64,000 nt of DNA from Gemmatimonadota bacterium (GTDB lineage: Bacteria > ARS69): the NCBI GenBank assembly GCA_030747075.1, contig JASLLL010000001.1:62001-126000 (forward strand), in the 5' to 3' direction. The translations under genes were made by a program, and so were the position numbers. Numbering within the stretch: the first letter of the stretch is position 1; each line of letters opens with the position of its first letter. Under the pieces are notes generated by a model. The model had not been told where the DNA came from. It was given only the letters and a program-made list of their open reading frames with translations, and ran no database searches. Of the stretch, positions 25,607 to 34,788 are shown one piece after another.

Positions 25607-26248
25607 TTATTCGCGGTCCCGGGCAGCCATTTTCTCGGCGTGGTCGATGTCCTCCAGGGCACCCTTCGCGAAGAAACTCACCAGTTCGGAAGAACTCCCG
25701 GCCGCCTTTTCAAGGTGGGGCCGTGCCACCGGATCCCCAAACCACCCCAGCGCAAACGCCGCATCCATGCTGACGAGTTCCTCGTCCGACCCCAGCGTCT
25801 CGATGAGGTGGGGGATGGCCTTGCGGCCTTCCTCCGCGAGAATCGGGGTGTCCTGCGTTCGGGCCACGGCACGACACGCCATGGCTCGTGTGGACGCTTC
25901 CGGATCCTCCTGCAAGAGGCGAATGACCGGATCAATCCACCGCGGGTCGTCGATGTAGCTCACGGTGTGCATGGCATACTCGCGAACGGGAGTACGGCTG
26001 TCGCCCATCAGATCCACCAGTGCGGGAACGCTCTCGTTGCCGATGATCCTCAACTCGAAGAACATCCGATTCCGCATGGGGTCGTTGCCTTCCAGGATGG
26101 CCGTCACCATCGTCTCGATGGCCGTGGCGATCGCGGCCGCGGTATCCTCTGTCTCGTCCTGCGCGGGAGCGGGGGCCGTTGTCCCGCTCAGCGCGAACAG
26201 ACACGCCCCAAGGACGAGAGTGGTCGCAAAACGGGGAATCCTCATCAT
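25607..26248 (-). CDS. Exported HEAT-repeat protein
   Basis: 213 aa. The chosen ATG at 26248 has GGAGGG six nt upstream; other in-frame ATGs are at 26254 and 26245. Signal peptide: FATTLVLGACLFALSG. The mature part is a run of PBS-lyase/HEAT helices (GNESVPALVDLMGDSRTP, STRAMACRAVARTQDTP, MDAAFALGWFGDPVARP). Such solenoids bind other proteins; no catalytic residues are seen. It is paralogous in style to the next upstream gene, with which it forms a pair. Confidence 0.78.
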   Translation of the reverse strand: MMRIPRFATTLVLGACLFALSGTTAPAPAQDETEDTAAAIATAIETMVTAILEGNDPMRNRMFFELRIIGNESVPALVDLMGDSRTPVREYAMHTVSYIDDPRWIDPVIRLLQEDPEASTRAMACRAVARTQDTPILAEEGRKAIPHLIETLGSDEELVSMDAAFALGWFGDPVARPHLEKAAGSSSELVSFFAKGALEDIDHAEKMAARDRE

Positions 26249-26300
26249 CTCCATCCCTCCGGGTACCCGGGTTTGACGCCCCCTTGAAGCGGGGGCTGCA

Positions 26301-27071
26301 TCAGTTTCCTGCGGCGCTTGCCGCTCTCCGAACATCCTCTACCGTCTGCCGCACATACCATGACGGATCCTTGGCCCCGGCACGAAACGCCTGTTCCACG
26401 GCTTCGTGTCCCAACCAGCGCGAGAGAGACTGAAACGCGGCATCCCGCACCACCCACTCCGAATCCGCCGCGGCACGCAGGAGAAGTTCCCGCGAGCGAC
26501 GGGATCGGGACTCGGCCAGCCCCTCGGCCGTCAGACTCCGAATGGCCGGAGAGGGGTCGCCCAGACTCTTCAGCACGAGATCGTAACCCGATTCCTCTCC
26601 AATGAGAAACAGCGAGATCCCCGCGTGGGCTCTTTCAAAAGCGTCGCCCGTCAGCGCAACTCCTCGAAGAGCGGACTGTGCCTCACTCTCCCCCATGCGC
26701 CCCAGCGCACGAATGAGCAGGATTCGATGGTATCGATCCGCGAAGGTGTCCGGCTCCGTGCCCGCCAGCGACGCTTCCAGTTGGCGCAGAAGGGGGGCCG
26801 TCGCGCGGGAATCACCGATTCTCCCGAGCGCACGAATGGCCCCGGCGCGAACATCGCGAGCGGGGTCCTCCAGAAGGGGCAGCAGGGAATCCACGGCGGC
26901 CGAACCGAGCGGGATCAGTTCCTCGACCGCCGCATCCGCCGTGAGGACATCTTCCGACCGAAGGTGCCGGAGCCCGTCGTCAAGCGGACTCCCGACCGCA
27001 GGCCGGACGCTCCCGCCGCACACCGTGAGAATCACGACCATGCAGACGGGTGAGAAACGCTGAGGCGGCAT
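26301..27071 (-). CDS. Exported HEAT-repeat protein
   Basis: 256 aa from ATG 27071; the preceding GTG at 27074 is in frame, and the long open extension before it crosses the palindrome and is not believed. Signal peptide: VCMVVILTVCGGSVRPAVGS. Five to six HEAT units follow (AAVDSLLPLLEDPARDVRAG, AIRALGRIGDSRATAPLL, AIRSLTAEGLAESRSRRS, WVVRDAAFQSLSRWLGHEA). Probably a periplasmic protein-binding solenoid. It lies 52 nt upstream of the second HEAT gene and about 310 nt from rpmI. Confidence 0.78.
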   Translation of the reverse strand: MPPQRFSPVCMVVILTVCGGSVRPAVGSPLDDGLRHLRSEDVLTADAAVEELIPLGSAAVDSLLPLLEDPARDVRAGAIRALGRIGDSRATAPLLRQLEASLAGTEPDTFADRYHRILLIRALGRMGESEAQSALRGVALTGDAFERAHAGISLFLIGEESGYDLVLKSLGDPSPAIRSLTAEGLAESRSRRSRELLLRAAADSEWVVRDAAFQSLSRWLGHEAVEQAFRAGAKDPSWYVRQTVEDVRRAASAAGN

Positions 27072-27381
27072 CACGAGAGGCCTCTCCGGGCGGTAAGTGG
27101 GCGGTTTCCGGACACGAGCCCGGACGGTAGCAACCCCCCGGGAAGGGGTCAAGAAGCCCGCCGGTCGGAAGTGGCCGCAGCAGAGTGTGGCGGGAAGCGC
27201 GGACGAGGCCGCGTTTCGTGGCAGGCTCGTCGCGAGGGTTTGCCCGGTGGTGGATGGCAAGAAGTCGGGGCGGGATCGACCGGAGGCGGGGCAAAAGCCC
27301 CGTCGAGGATCGATACCGCCCCGAATGCGCAGCCAGGCGCCGCCGGGAGAAGCCGCAGCAGAGCCTGCCACGAAACGCGGC
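27072..27381. other. 310-nt gap between rpmI and the HEAT genes
   Basis: Holds no supported gene. Most of it is an imperfect palindrome (27206-27383, listed separately). The part from 27072 to 27205 would contain any promoter of the HEAT gene; I see no clear hexamers. Confidence 0.5.
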
Positions 27382-27383
27382 CT
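27206..27383. repeat. 178-bp imperfect palindrome with perfect 23-bp ends
   Basis: The outer arms 27206-27228 and 27361-27383 are exact reverse complements over 23 bases (aggccgcgtttcgtggcagg at the left start). Inner blocks also pair: cccgg-gg and tcggggcgg segments, then a core GGGGC-AAAA-GCCCC hairpin near 27278-27292. The motif gccgcagcagag also recurs directly at about 27174 and 27352. The right arm reaches into the rpmI stop codon (27382-27384). It could be a MITE-like miniature element, a REP/BIME-type repeat, or a very strong RNA hairpin ending the rpsU-rpmI transcript. Confidence 0.85.
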
Positions 27384-27579
27384 ACAAGTAGGGCAGGATC
27401 ACATTCATCCGCTTCTCGTCGCCTTCGTCCAGGACGCCGAGGCGGCGAAGCTGTCGAATCCGCTTGGGAGATTTCTTCGTCAGGATATGGTTCTTGAAGC
27501 CCTTTTTGTGGCGGAGCTTCCCGGTGCCGGTGCGCTTGAAACGCTTCGCGGCACTTCGGTTGGTCTTCATCTTCGGCAT
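27382..27579 (-). CDS. rpmI: 50S ribosomal protein L35
   Basis: 65 aa, the normal length for bL35. Sequence features: [15 protein letters not shown] at the start, then [19 protein letters not shown] and [10 protein letters not shown], all family hallmarks. It is usually encoded as infC-rpmI-rplT; here neither infC nor rplT is adjacent. Instead a 64-aa Cys-rich gene ends 21 nt upstream, and the stop codon lies inside the right arm of the palindrome. Confidence 0.95.
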   Translation of the reverse strand: MPKMKTNRSAAKRFKRTGTGKLRHKKGFKNHILTKKSPKRIRQLRRLGVLDEGDEKRMNVILPYL

Positions 27580-27600
27580 TTCCGCCTCCGGTTGCGCCCT

Positions 27601-27795
27601 CTACAGCTTGCTGTGCTGGAGGACTTTCTCGCAGCACTCGGCTGCGGCCTGTCCATTGTTGAACTTCATCCCGCAAACGCGACAACGGTGATCTCCGCCG
27701 ACGCGCCCTTCCTCCACAGCCTTCCGGAGGAGGAGTTCATAAGTACTGTTGGTGCGGTCCTTCTCCAGTATCGAAGTGTCCTTCTCGCGAATCAT
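27601..27795 (-). CDS. Small Cys-rich protein of unknown function between rpsU and rpmI
   Basis: 64 aa beginning MIREKDTSILEKDRTN. The chosen ATG at 27795 has GGGAG five nt upstream; ATG 27798 is also possible. The N-terminal half is charged and helical; the C-terminal half has CRVCGMKFNNGQ followed by ECCEK, a C-x2-C...C-C arrangement plus a preceding His that could bind one zinc ion. I do not recognise the family. Codon use and spacing (21 nt to rpmI, 110 nt from rpsU) support a real gene translated with ribosomal proteins; a ribosome-associated or translation role is inferred from context only. Confidence 0.68.
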   Translation of the reverse strand: MIREKDTSILEKDRTNSTYELLLRKAVEEGRVGGDHRCRVCGMKFNNGQAAAECCEKVLQHSKL

Positions 27796-27905
27796 CATCA
27801 CTCCCTTCACGGAGTCCCACCCCACGGACCATACCGCCTTCTCTGGAGCGCTGTTCGGCGCGATGCATGTCGGTGCTCTGGAAAAGGCGCGCTCTCAAGT
27901 CTCTC

Positions 27906-28100
27906 TTATCTCTTCTTGCGGGCGGCCTGCCTGCGCCGCTTCTCCGCCTTGAGTGCCTTCTTTCTCTTTCGTTCGGAGGGCTTCAGGAATCGGCTGCTCT
28001 TCTTGATGTCCTGAATGACCCCTTCTTTTTCACACTTCTTCTTGAAGCGCTTGAGAGCCCGTTCGATCGACTCATTGTCCTTCACCTTGATCAGCGGCAT
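27906..28100 (-). CDS. rpsU: 30S ribosomal protein S21
   Basis: 64 aa, the usual length for bS21: MPLIKVKDNESIERALKRFK, then KKCEKEG and a highly basic C-terminus (KPSERKRKKALKAEKRRRQ). The start at 28100 has GGAAGG about 10-12 nt upstream. A near-consensus promoter lies 117-145 nt upstream (28217-28245), leaving a leader of about 110 nt. First gene of the rpsU - Cys-rich - rpmI set. Confidence 0.95.
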   Translation of the reverse strand: MPLIKVKDNESIERALKRFKKKCEKEGVIQDIKKSSRFLKPSERKRKKALKAEKRRRQAARKKR

Positions 28101-28216
28101 AGAAACTGAACCTTCCGGTAAACGGTACACCGAAGTCCGGGGGCCAGCCTGAACCAGCGCCCACACTACGACGACTCGCCTTGGTTTTTCCTGACTTGCA
28201 CACAATCGGTCGCGAG

Positions 28217-28245
28217 AGTATGCACTTGGCCTTTCTGGTTGTCAA
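28217..28245 (-). promoter_or_regulatory. Sigma-70-type promoter of rpsU
   Basis: On the minus strand: TTGACA (28245-28240, perfect -35), a 17-nt spacer and CATACT (28222-28217, four of six to consensus). Transcription would begin near 28210 and run into rpsU. Confidence 0.7.
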
Positions 28246-28435
28246 GTTCCCCCCATTCCCATCTTCGGATGCGACGGAACCTCGTGTCGCATTGCACCTG
28301 CGTCGGAACCGGCGGCCGCTGGTTTGGTCGCTCGGCGACTGCCGGGCGGTTCCCCGGGGGACGCGCGAACGGGGAGCGGGCAGATTGCAGATTGCCCCCC
28401 CGGCAAACCTCAGACCACGGTGCAGGTCTGCCATC

Positions 28436-28464
28436 TTGACAGGCACAGGCGGTATTCCTAACAT
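28436..28464 (+). promoter_or_regulatory. Sigma-70-type promoter of the activator gene
   Basis: TTGACA (28436-28441), a 17-nt spacer and TAACAT (28459-28464). The expected start of transcription is near 28471, giving a leader of about 27 nt. GGAGG (28488-28492) sits five nt before the ATG. Confidence 0.68.
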
Positions 28465-28497
28465 GGGCGGGTTCTCAGCCTGATTCCGGAGGTCGAT

Positions 28498-30021
28498 ATG
28501 GCAGGCAGCACCCTTCTCCTGGCCGGGCCGTTCCCGGATTGGACCGACTTCGCTCGGGAGGCCATCGCTGAGGGCTGGAATGTGACACGGGTGGAGTCGG
28601 GCGCAGAGGCTCTCCGACAACTCCGCGACGCCCCTCCGGACATCGCCCTTTTCCCGGTGGAACTCCCGGACGGACCCGCGCGGAACCTCATCACACTGGG
28701 AAAACGCGAGGGATTGCAAACCGACTTCGTGCTTCTGGCGCCCGAGAACGGTTCAGGCCGGGCGGAACTCCTCGCTGAGGGAGCGGAAGATGTCCTCGAC
28801 GCGACCACCCCCCATGAGCGGCTCCTGGCCCGACTCGACAGCCTTCGCCAGCGACGACGCCTCATCAACGACCTGGAACTGACGGTTCGGGATCCCGCCA
28901 TGCTGGAGATCTTCGAGCGCGTGCTTCGAGCCGCACCGCTGAAGGTCACGGTGCTCATCACGGGGGAGAGCGGCACCGGGAAGGAAGTGCTCGCTCAGGC
29001 CATCCACCGGGCCAGTGATCGTGCGGACGGGCCGTTCGTCGCCGTGAATGTCGGCGCACTCCCCGCGAATCTCCTGGAGTCGGAACTCTTCGGTCATGAG
29101 AAGGGGGCCTTCACGAGCGCGGACGGGCGGCGGATCGGTCGATTCGAGTTGGCCGATGGAGGGACGCTCTTTCTCGACGAGATCGGAGAGATGGCCACCG
29201 AGGCGCAGGTGAACCTCCTGCGCGTGTTGGAGGAGGAACGGTTTCTGCGCGTGGGCGGATCGAAGCCGGTCACCGTGGACACCCGGATCGTCGCGGCCAC
29301 CAACCGCGATCTGGAGGAAGAGGTCCGCGCCGGGCGGTTCCGCAGGGATCTCTACTACCGGCTCAATGTCGTCCACTTCCATGTGCCGCCTCTCCGGGAA
29401 AGGCGAGGAGAGATTCCCGCGCTCTTGCGGAACTTCGCGGACCGGACCGCCGCGCGACACGGGCTGGACTTCCCGGGGTTCACGCCCGAAGCGCTCGACG
29501 CGCTGGAGACCTACGAGTGGCCCGGAAATGTCCGCGAACTCCGGAATCTGGTGGATGGAATGATCGCGCTCCGCCCGGAGAAGCCCGTGGAAGCCGCCGA
29601 CCTCCCACCCCATGTTCTCCACGAAGCCGCGAGGCAGCGCCATCTGCCGGCGCTCCCGTCGGATCGTACTCGGGAGGAGCGCGAGTTCATCATTCAGTCA
29701 CTGCTGGCTCTACGGGCGGAAGTGGCCGGAATCCGGGAGCTGATTCTGGCCGGGGCGACGGGGCGCACTCCGGTGCCTCCGGGATTCACCCCGCCGTACG
29801 GGCCCGCGGGCGGTCCCGTCTATCCGACCGGACCGGTTCGCGTAGAGGAGGACCGGGCTGACGAAGCCGGGTCTCTTGCCGACATGGAGCGCCACGCCGT
29901 GGAGCGGGCCTTGCGGGAGTCCGCGGGGAACCGGCGGAGGGCCGCTCGCGCGCTGGGCATCAGCGAACGAACCCTCTACCGGCGCATCCGGGACTTCGGC
30001 CTTACCGAGTCCGGCGACTGA
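28498..30021 (+). CDS. Sigma-54-type AAA+ transcriptional activator with pseudo-receiver
   Basis: 507 aa in NtrC layout. Residues 1-120 form a receiver-like domain, but the phosphoacceptor is missing: [10 protein letters not shown] has Pro53 where Asp is expected, and the N-terminal acidic pair is absent. The AAA+ domain (about 130-370) is intact, with GESGTGKE (Walker A) and [11 protein letters not shown] (Walker B). The sigma-54 contact loop reads GAFTSA (203-208), not GAFTGA. The C-terminal Fis helix-turn-helix ([20 protein letters not shown]) should bind DNA. Phosphorylation control looks impossible, so activity may be set by another ligand, partner or expression level. It ends inside the ppdK 3' end (20-nt convergent overlap). 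Confidence 0.88.
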   Translation: MAGSTLLLAGPFPDWTDFAREAIAEGWNVTRVESGAEALRQLRDAPPDIALFPVELPDGPARNLITLGKREGLQTDFVLLAPENGSGRAELLAEGAEDVLDATTPHERLLARLDSLRQRRRLINDLELTVRDPAMLEIFERVLRAAPLKVTVLITGESGTGKEVLAQAIHRASDRADGPFVAVNVGALPANLLESELFGHEKGAFTSADGRRIGRFELADGGTLFLDEIGEMATEAQVNLLRVLEEERFLRVGGSKPVTVDTRIVAATNRDLEEEVRAGRFRRDLYYRLNVVHFHVPPLRERRGEIPALLRNFADRTAARHGLDFPGFTPEALDALETYEWPGNVRELRNLVDGMIALRPEKPVEAADLPPHVLHEAARQRHLPALPSDRTREEREFIIQSLLALRAEVAGIRELILAGATGRTPVPPGFTPPYGPAGGPVYPTGPVRVEEDRADEAGSLADMERHAVERALRESAGNRRRAARALGISERTLYRRIRDFGLTESGD

Positions 30022-32788
30022 CCCTCTTTCGCCGCGCGGGCTTCTTCTTCTTTCGGGCGGGCGCGGCACTCCGGTTGCGAAGCTCCGCCTGCGCGGCGGC
30101 CAGCCGTGCCACCGGAACACGGAACGGCGAGCAACTCACATAGTCGAGACCCAGCCGGTGGCAGAAGTCGATCGTGGCCGGGTCTCCCCCGTGTTCGCCA
30201 CAGATCCCCACCTTCATGCCCGCACGAACCGCCCGGCCCTTCTCCACGGCGATCTCCAGGAGCTGGCCCACGCCGTCCACATCCAGCGTCGCGAACGGGT
30301 CCGCCGGGAGGATGCCCTGATCCACATAGTCGGGCAGGAACCGCCCGGAATCATCCCGGGAGAGACCGAATGCGGTCTGCGTGAGATCGTTCGTCCCGAA
30401 GCTGAAGAACTCCGCGTGTCCGGCGATCTGATCTGCCGTCAGCGCGGCGCGGGGAACCTCGATCATCGTGCCGACCAGATACGGAACCCGCATCTTCCGG
30501 CGGGCAAACACCTCTTCCGCCACCTTCCGAACGACCCCCTCCTGCAGCCGCAACTCCTCACTGTGCCCCACAAGCGGGATCATGATCTCCGGCCGGACGC
30601 GCATCCCCTTCTTCTTCACATCGCAGGCCGCCTCCAGAATGGCCCGGGCCTGCATCTCCGTAATCTCCGGATACGCAATCCCCAGCCGACATCCGCGATG
30701 CCCCAGCATCGGGTTGAGTTCCTTCAGCATCTCCACGCGCCCGGCCAGCACGGCGGGCTTCACGCCCAGCTTCCGCGCCAGTTCCGCGATCTCCCGCTTT
30801 CCGTGCGGAAGGAACTCGTGGAGCGGCGGATCCAGCGTGCGAATGGTGACAGGTTGCCCGCCCATCGCCCGGAAGATGCCGCGGAAGTCCTTCCTCTGGA
30901 GCGGCAGAAGTTTGGCCAGCGCCTTCCGGCGAGTGGCGGCATCCGGCGCGAGAATCATCTCCCGGACGGCGGTGATCTTGGGTTCGCCGAAGAACATATG
31001 CTCCGTCCGGCACAGCCCGATCCCCTCGGCGCCGAACTCGACGGCGATCTTCGCCTGCCCCGGTTGATCCGCGTTTGTTCGGATTCCCAGACGGCGCAGA
31101 TCGTCCGACCACTTCATGACGCGACTGAAGATGGTGTGGTCCGACGACCCCGACCGGGGAGCCTTCCGCCCTTTTTCCACCGCACGCACCACATCGGACG
31201 GGTGCGTGTCCAGATGCCCCAGCATGACCTCACCGGTGGTGCCGTCGATGGAGATCCAGTCTCCCTCGCGGAGGACACGACCCTCTGCGCGGAGGGTGCG
31301 CTTGCGATAGTCGATGTCCAGATCGCCGCAACCGGCGACACAGACCTTTCCCATCTGGCGCGCCACCAGCGCCGCGTGCGAAGTCATCCCGCCGCGCGCG
31401 GTCAGGATACCGACCGCGGCGTTCATTCCGCGGATGTCCTCCGGGGAGGTCTCGATCCGCGTGAGAATGACCGCCTCCCCGCGAGCTGCCCACTCCTCGG
31501 CATCCTCCGCATTGAACACCACGCGTCCGGACGCCGCGCCCGGCCCCGCCGGCAGCCCCTTCGCCAGAAAGCTCCCGTCCGTCAGTGCCGTTCGCTTGGC
31601 AGCCGGGTCGAACCCGGGAGCCAGGAACTGCTCGATGTGGTCCGGATCGATCCGTGTGATCGCTTCGTCCCGAGTGATGAGCCTCTCCGCCACCATCGCC
31701 ACGGCAATCCTCACGGCCGCCGTACCCGTTCGCTTTCCGGACCGCGTCTGGAGCATCCAGAGATGGCCGTTCTGGACGGTGAACTCCACATCCTGCATGT
31801 CCCGATAGTGCTTCTCCAGCGTCTTCTGAATCCGGAGGAGCTGGCGGTACACCCGGGGCATGATCTCCCGCAAGTCCTCGATGGGGTGCGGCGTGCGGAT
31901 ACCCGCCACGACATCCTCGCCCTGCGCATTCACGAGAAACTCGCCGTAGAACCGCTTCTCTCCGGTTGCCGGATCCCGCGTGAAGGCAACGCCGGTGGCG
32001 CAGTCCTCTCCCATGTTCCCGAAGACCATGGCCTGCACATTGACGGCGGTTCCCCAGTCGGCGGGGATGTGGTTCAACGCGCGGTACGCATCGGCGCGGT
32101 CGTTCATCCAACTGCCGAACACCGCTCCGATGGCGCCCCAGAGCTGCTCGTCAGGATCCTCCGGGAACGGATGGCCGGTGCGCTTCCGGATGGCACGCTT
32201 GAACTGCGCGACGAGATCTTTCAGATCCTCCGCCGACAGTTCGGTGTCCTGTGCCACGCCGCGCAGCCGCTTCTTCTTCTCCAGAAGCTCCTCGAAGGGG
32301 TCTGCATCGTCCGGCGACTCCGGGCGGAGCCCGAGAACCACATCTCCGTACATCTGCACGAAGCGGCGGTAGCTGTCGTAGGCGAACCGCGGGTTGCCGG
32401 TTCGGGCGATGAGTCCCTGCACCGTTTCATCGTTCAGTCCGAGGTTCAAAACCGTGTCCATCATTCCCGGCATGGAGACGCGCGCGCCCGAACGCACGGA
32501 GAGCAGGAGCGGGCGGTCCGCGCTTCCAAAGGTGGCACCCATGGCCTTCTCGACACGGGCCAGCGCCCGCGACACTTCCCGCCGAAGGGTGGAGGGGTAC
32601 CGCTTCCGATTCTTGTAGTAGGCCGAGCAAACTTCTGTGGAGATCGTAAACCCTGCGGGAACGGGAAGGCCGAGATGCGTCATCTCCGCCAGATTCGCGC
32701 CCTTGCCGCCCAGAAGATTCTTGTCGGCGGCGCGACCTTCGGCCTTTCCGTCCCCGAAGTAGTACACATCTTTCCTGCGTGCTGGCAT
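30002..32788 (-). CDS. ppdK: Pyruvate, phosphate dikinase
   Basis: About 928 aa. It interconverts pyruvate, ATP and phosphate with PEP, AMP and pyrophosphate. Blocks in order: [10 protein letters not shown] and [12 protein letters not shown] (ATP-grasp start), [16 protein letters not shown], the swivelling phosphohistidine domain [16 protein letters not shown] (His near residue 470) and the PEP/pyruvate barrel ending [10 protein letters not shown] (acid Cys near 861) and [14 protein letters not shown]. The C-terminus carries a lysine/arginine-rich tail ([15 protein letters not shown]) beyond the usual end. I chose ATG 32788, nine nt from AAGGA; ATG 32797 is also in frame. Roles in gluconeogenesis or pyrophosphate-linked glycolysis are both possible. 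Confidence 0.96.
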   Translation of the reverse strand: MPARRKDVYYFGDGKAEGRAADKNLLGGKGANLAEMTHLGLPVPAGFTISTEVCSAYYKNRKRYPSTLRREVSRALARVEKAMGATFGSADRPLLLSVRSGARVSMPGMMDTVLNLGLNDETVQGLIARTGNPRFAYDSYRRFVQMYGDVVLGLRPESPDDADPFEELLEKKKRLRGVAQDTELSAEDLKDLVAQFKRAIRKRTGHPFPEDPDEQLWGAIGAVFGSWMNDRADAYRALNHIPADWGTAVNVQAMVFGNMGEDCATGVAFTRDPATGEKRFYGEFLVNAQGEDVVAGIRTPHPIEDLREIMPRVYRQLLRIQKTLEKHYRDMQDVEFTVQNGHLWMLQTRSGKRTGTAAVRIAVAMVAERLITRDEAITRIDPDHIEQFLAPGFDPAAKRTALTDGSFLAKGLPAGPGAASGRVVFNAEDAEEWAARGEAVILTRIETSPEDIRGMNAAVGILTARGGMTSHAALVARQMGKVCVAGCGDLDIDYRKRTLRAEGRVLREGDWISIDGTTGEVMLGHLDTHPSDVVRAVEKGRKAPRSGSSDHTIFSRVMKWSDDLRRLGIRTNADQPGQAKIAVEFGAEGIGLCRTEHMFFGEPKITAVREMILAPDAATRRKALAKLLPLQRKDFRGIFRAMGGQPVTIRTLDPPLHEFLPHGKREIAELARKLGVKPAVLAGRVEMLKELNPMLGHRGCRLGIAYPEITEMQARAILEAACDVKKKGMRVRPEIMIPLVGHSEELRLQEGVVRKVAEEVFARRKMRVPYLVGTMIEVPRAALTADQIAGHAEFFSFGTNDLTQTAFGLSRDDSGRFLPDYVDQGILPADPFATLDVDGVGQLLEIAVEKGRAVRAGMKVGICGEHGGDPATIDFCHRLGLDYVSCSPFRVPVARLAAAQAELRNRSAAPARKKKKPARRKRVSRRTR

Positions 32789-32981
32789 GGGACTCATTCC
32801 TTCCGCGCCACCCTCCGAGTACAGGCGGCGGTTTGTCGCTGATGAAAACCCGTTGGACCCGGAAAACTCCCAAGCTACCCCAATCCCCCGGGGCGGGCAA
32901 TCGATTCGACCGGGAGCGGCTCCCGGCCGCCGCGTGCATCCCACCGGCGACACCCGGCGGCAGAGTCGGTAGTCTCCGGCC

Positions 32982-34745
32982 ATGATGCGTCGTCTGATTC
33001 TCCCGCTGGGGATCCTGCTCTTCGCGCTGACGATTCGCGCGGGCCACCTCGCGGACTATCGCCACTCTCCGGCGTTCGTGGCTCCGCTGATCGACGCGCA
33101 GGTCTACGACCGGCTCGCGAGGCGGGTGGCGCAGGCAGGCCCGGGGGTGCTGGAGACGCCGTTCTATCAGCCCCCGCTCTATCCGCTTCTCCTGGGCGCG
33201 GTCTATGCCTCGGCCGAAGGCCACCCGATGGCGCCGAGGATCTTCCAGTCGCTACTGGGGGTGGGCACGGTCGGGCTGCTGCTTCTTCTGACTCCGCTGG
33301 CCGGAGGGCGCCGGCGGGCGGCGTACTGGGCAGCGTTCCTGTTGGCGGGCTATGGCCCCGCGCTCTACTTCGAGGGCGAACTCCTTCCGGTAACCCTGGT
33401 GCTGACGACTTCCACGGCCGCCATCCTCCTTTTCCTGGCGGCGGACGGCCCTTCGGCAAGGCGCTGGCACCTTCCCCTGGCCGGGCTTCTGCTGGGCCTG
33501 TCGATCGCCACGCGCCCCACCGGCATCCTGCTGGCGGGAGCGGCAGCGGCGTGGTGGGTCGCGCCCCGGGGTGCGCGACTGGCGCGAACCCGCGCGCTTC
33601 TTCCGGCGGCCGCCCTCCTTCTGGCGATGGTTCTCCCGTTCACGGCGGCCAACCGGTATCGCGGCGGGGAGACGGTGCTCATCTCCACAAACGGCGGCAT
33701 CAATCTCTATCTGGGGAATGGAACCGGCGCCGACTCGCTGTCCGCCATCCAGCCGGGGGCGGCGTGGGAGCGGCTGCAGCGAATGCCGCTGGCGGACGGC
33801 GTGCGTACGCCCGGTGCGGAGTCCCGCTGGTGGATGCGGCGCGCATGGTCGGAGGCGGGGGCGGATCCTGCCGCGTGGGCCGCGAACCTCTGCCGGAAGG
33901 CGGCCCGCCTGCTCGATGCGCGGGAGCCTCCACGCAATACGGACATGGAGGCGTGGCGACGCGACTCACGCGTGCTCTCACTGCCGCTGGCCTCCTTCGC
34001 ACTGGTGGCACCGCTGGCGATGGCAGGCCTCCTTCGCGGAGGACTGCGCGGGCGCTCGCGCGCTCTCCTGCTGCTGGCGCTCGGGGCTGTCGCCGCGCAG
34101 AACCTCCTCTTCTTCCCGGCGGCGCGATACCGGCTGGAGGCGGTGCCGTTGCTGTGCGTGTTCGCCGGTGCGGGAATCGATGGAATCCTCACGCGCCGGT
34201 GGACGCGGCGCGATCTTCCGCGGTGTGGCCTTGCCGTGGCCGCGGTCGCTGCCGTGGTATGGGCGGACCTCACCGGCGGTCGCGAGATGAACCTCACGCG
34301 AACGGCCATCAACCGGGGGGTTGCACTGCGCGAAGCAGGCCGAGCGCGCGAGGCGGAAGCAGCATTCCGCAACGCACTTCGCGCCGACCCCCACGACCCC
34401 GACGCGCACCGATGGCTGGCGGAAACGCTCCTGGCCCGCGAAGACGCGACCGGGGCACTGCGCCACTTCGACGCCGCGCTGATCGCCGCTCCGGACTATG
34501 TCCGGGTTCTCCTCGGGCGGGCGCAGGCGGCGGAGCTGGCCGGCGTATCCGGGGCGGAGGACGCATACCGCCGTGCGCTGGCCGTGGATCCGTACTCGAC
34601 GGATGTTCGCCTCAACTATGGCGTGTGGCTGGCCCGGGCCGGACGAAGGGACGAGGCGCAAGAGATGTTCCGGTCGGGCCTGGAGCTGGAACCCGGGGAC
34701 ACCCGATTCTCCACGAACCTCCGACGCCTGCGGTCCGGGCTGTGA
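32982..34745 (+). CDS. GT-C membrane glycosyltransferase-like protein with C-terminal TPR
   Basis: 587 aa. About ten membrane helices (residues 5-430) follow the GT39/PMT pattern, with an early periplasmic loop ([12 protein letters not shown]...[14 protein letters not shown]) that in this fold holds the catalytic acid. A conserved motif [15 protein letters not shown] occurs near residue 230 and recurs in two other window proteins. From about 440 there are TPR units ([38 protein letters not shown]). Such enzymes use polyprenyl-phosphate sugars to modify lipids or proteins on the outer face of the membrane. Substrate is unknown. Probably cotranscribed with the next gene (43-nt gap). Confidence 0.72.
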   Translation: MMRRLILPLGILLFALTIRAGHLADYRHSPAFVAPLIDAQVYDRLARRVAQAGPGVLETPFYQPPLYPLLLGAVYASAEGHPMAPRIFQSLLGVGTVGLLLLLTPLAGGRRRAAYWAAFLLAGYGPALYFEGELLPVTLVLTTSTAAILLFLAADGPSARRWHLPLAGLLLGLSIATRPTGILLAGAAAAWWVAPRGARLARTRALLPAAALLLAMVLPFTAANRYRGGETVLISTNGGINLYLGNGTGADSLSAIQPGAAWERLQRMPLADGVRTPGAESRWWMRRAWSEAGADPAAWAANLCRKAARLLDAREPPRNTDMEAWRRDSRVLSLPLASFALVAPLAMAGLLRGGLRGRSRALLLLALGAVAAQNLLFFPAARYRLEAVPLLCVFAGAGIDGILTRRWTRRDLPRCGLAVAAVAAVVWADLTGGREMNLTRTAINRGVALREAGRAREAEAAFRNALRADPHDPDAHRWLAETLLAREDATGALRHFDAALIAAPDYVRVLLGRAQAAELAGVSGAEDAYRRALAVDPYSTDVRLNYGVWLARAGRRDEAQEMFRSGLELEPGDTRFSTNLRRLRSGL

Positions 34746-34788
34746 TATTATCTCCGCTCATTTGTCCCCGTTGAAGGAGTGGTGAACC

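Larger units (their letters stand above)
28101..28497. other. 397-nt divergent intergenic region
   Basis: Contains the rpsU promoter (minus) and the promoter of the sigma-54-type activator gene (plus), with about 190 nt between the two -35 elements. A short motif gcagatt is repeated in tandem near 28382-28395. No open frame in it is supported, and no tRNA or riboswitch was recognised. Confidence 0.6.

Noticed and set aside
27072-27371. N-terminal extension of the HEAT-repeat protein through the palindrome
   Set aside because: It lies before a good signal peptide at 27071 and would translate repeat DNA; Pro/Arg-rich and unlikely.
27149-27497. Overlapping frames on both strands across the palindrome, with related peptides (RVSWQA, ACHETRP)
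   Set aside because: The similarity is simply the inverted repeat read twice. No coding signal.
28375-28400. Tandem gcagatt motif as a start of a CRISPR or iteron array
   Set aside because: Only two copies of seven bases, with no spacer structure.
28498-28857. Treating the N-terminal domain of the activator as a normal response-regulator receiver
   Set aside because: The phosphoacceptor Asp is Pro and the acidic pair is missing.
29876-32842. A plus-strand open frame of 988 codons opposite ppdK
   Set aside because: It mirrors the third-position GC bias of ppdK, whose catalytic motifs are unmistakable. No start signal or recognisable domain.
32910-32926. Inverted repeat ccgggagc with one-base centre between ppdK and the GT-C gene as a terminator
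   Set aside because: It lies between divergent genes, so no transcript ends there; the loop is too small for a stable hairpin. At most an operator.
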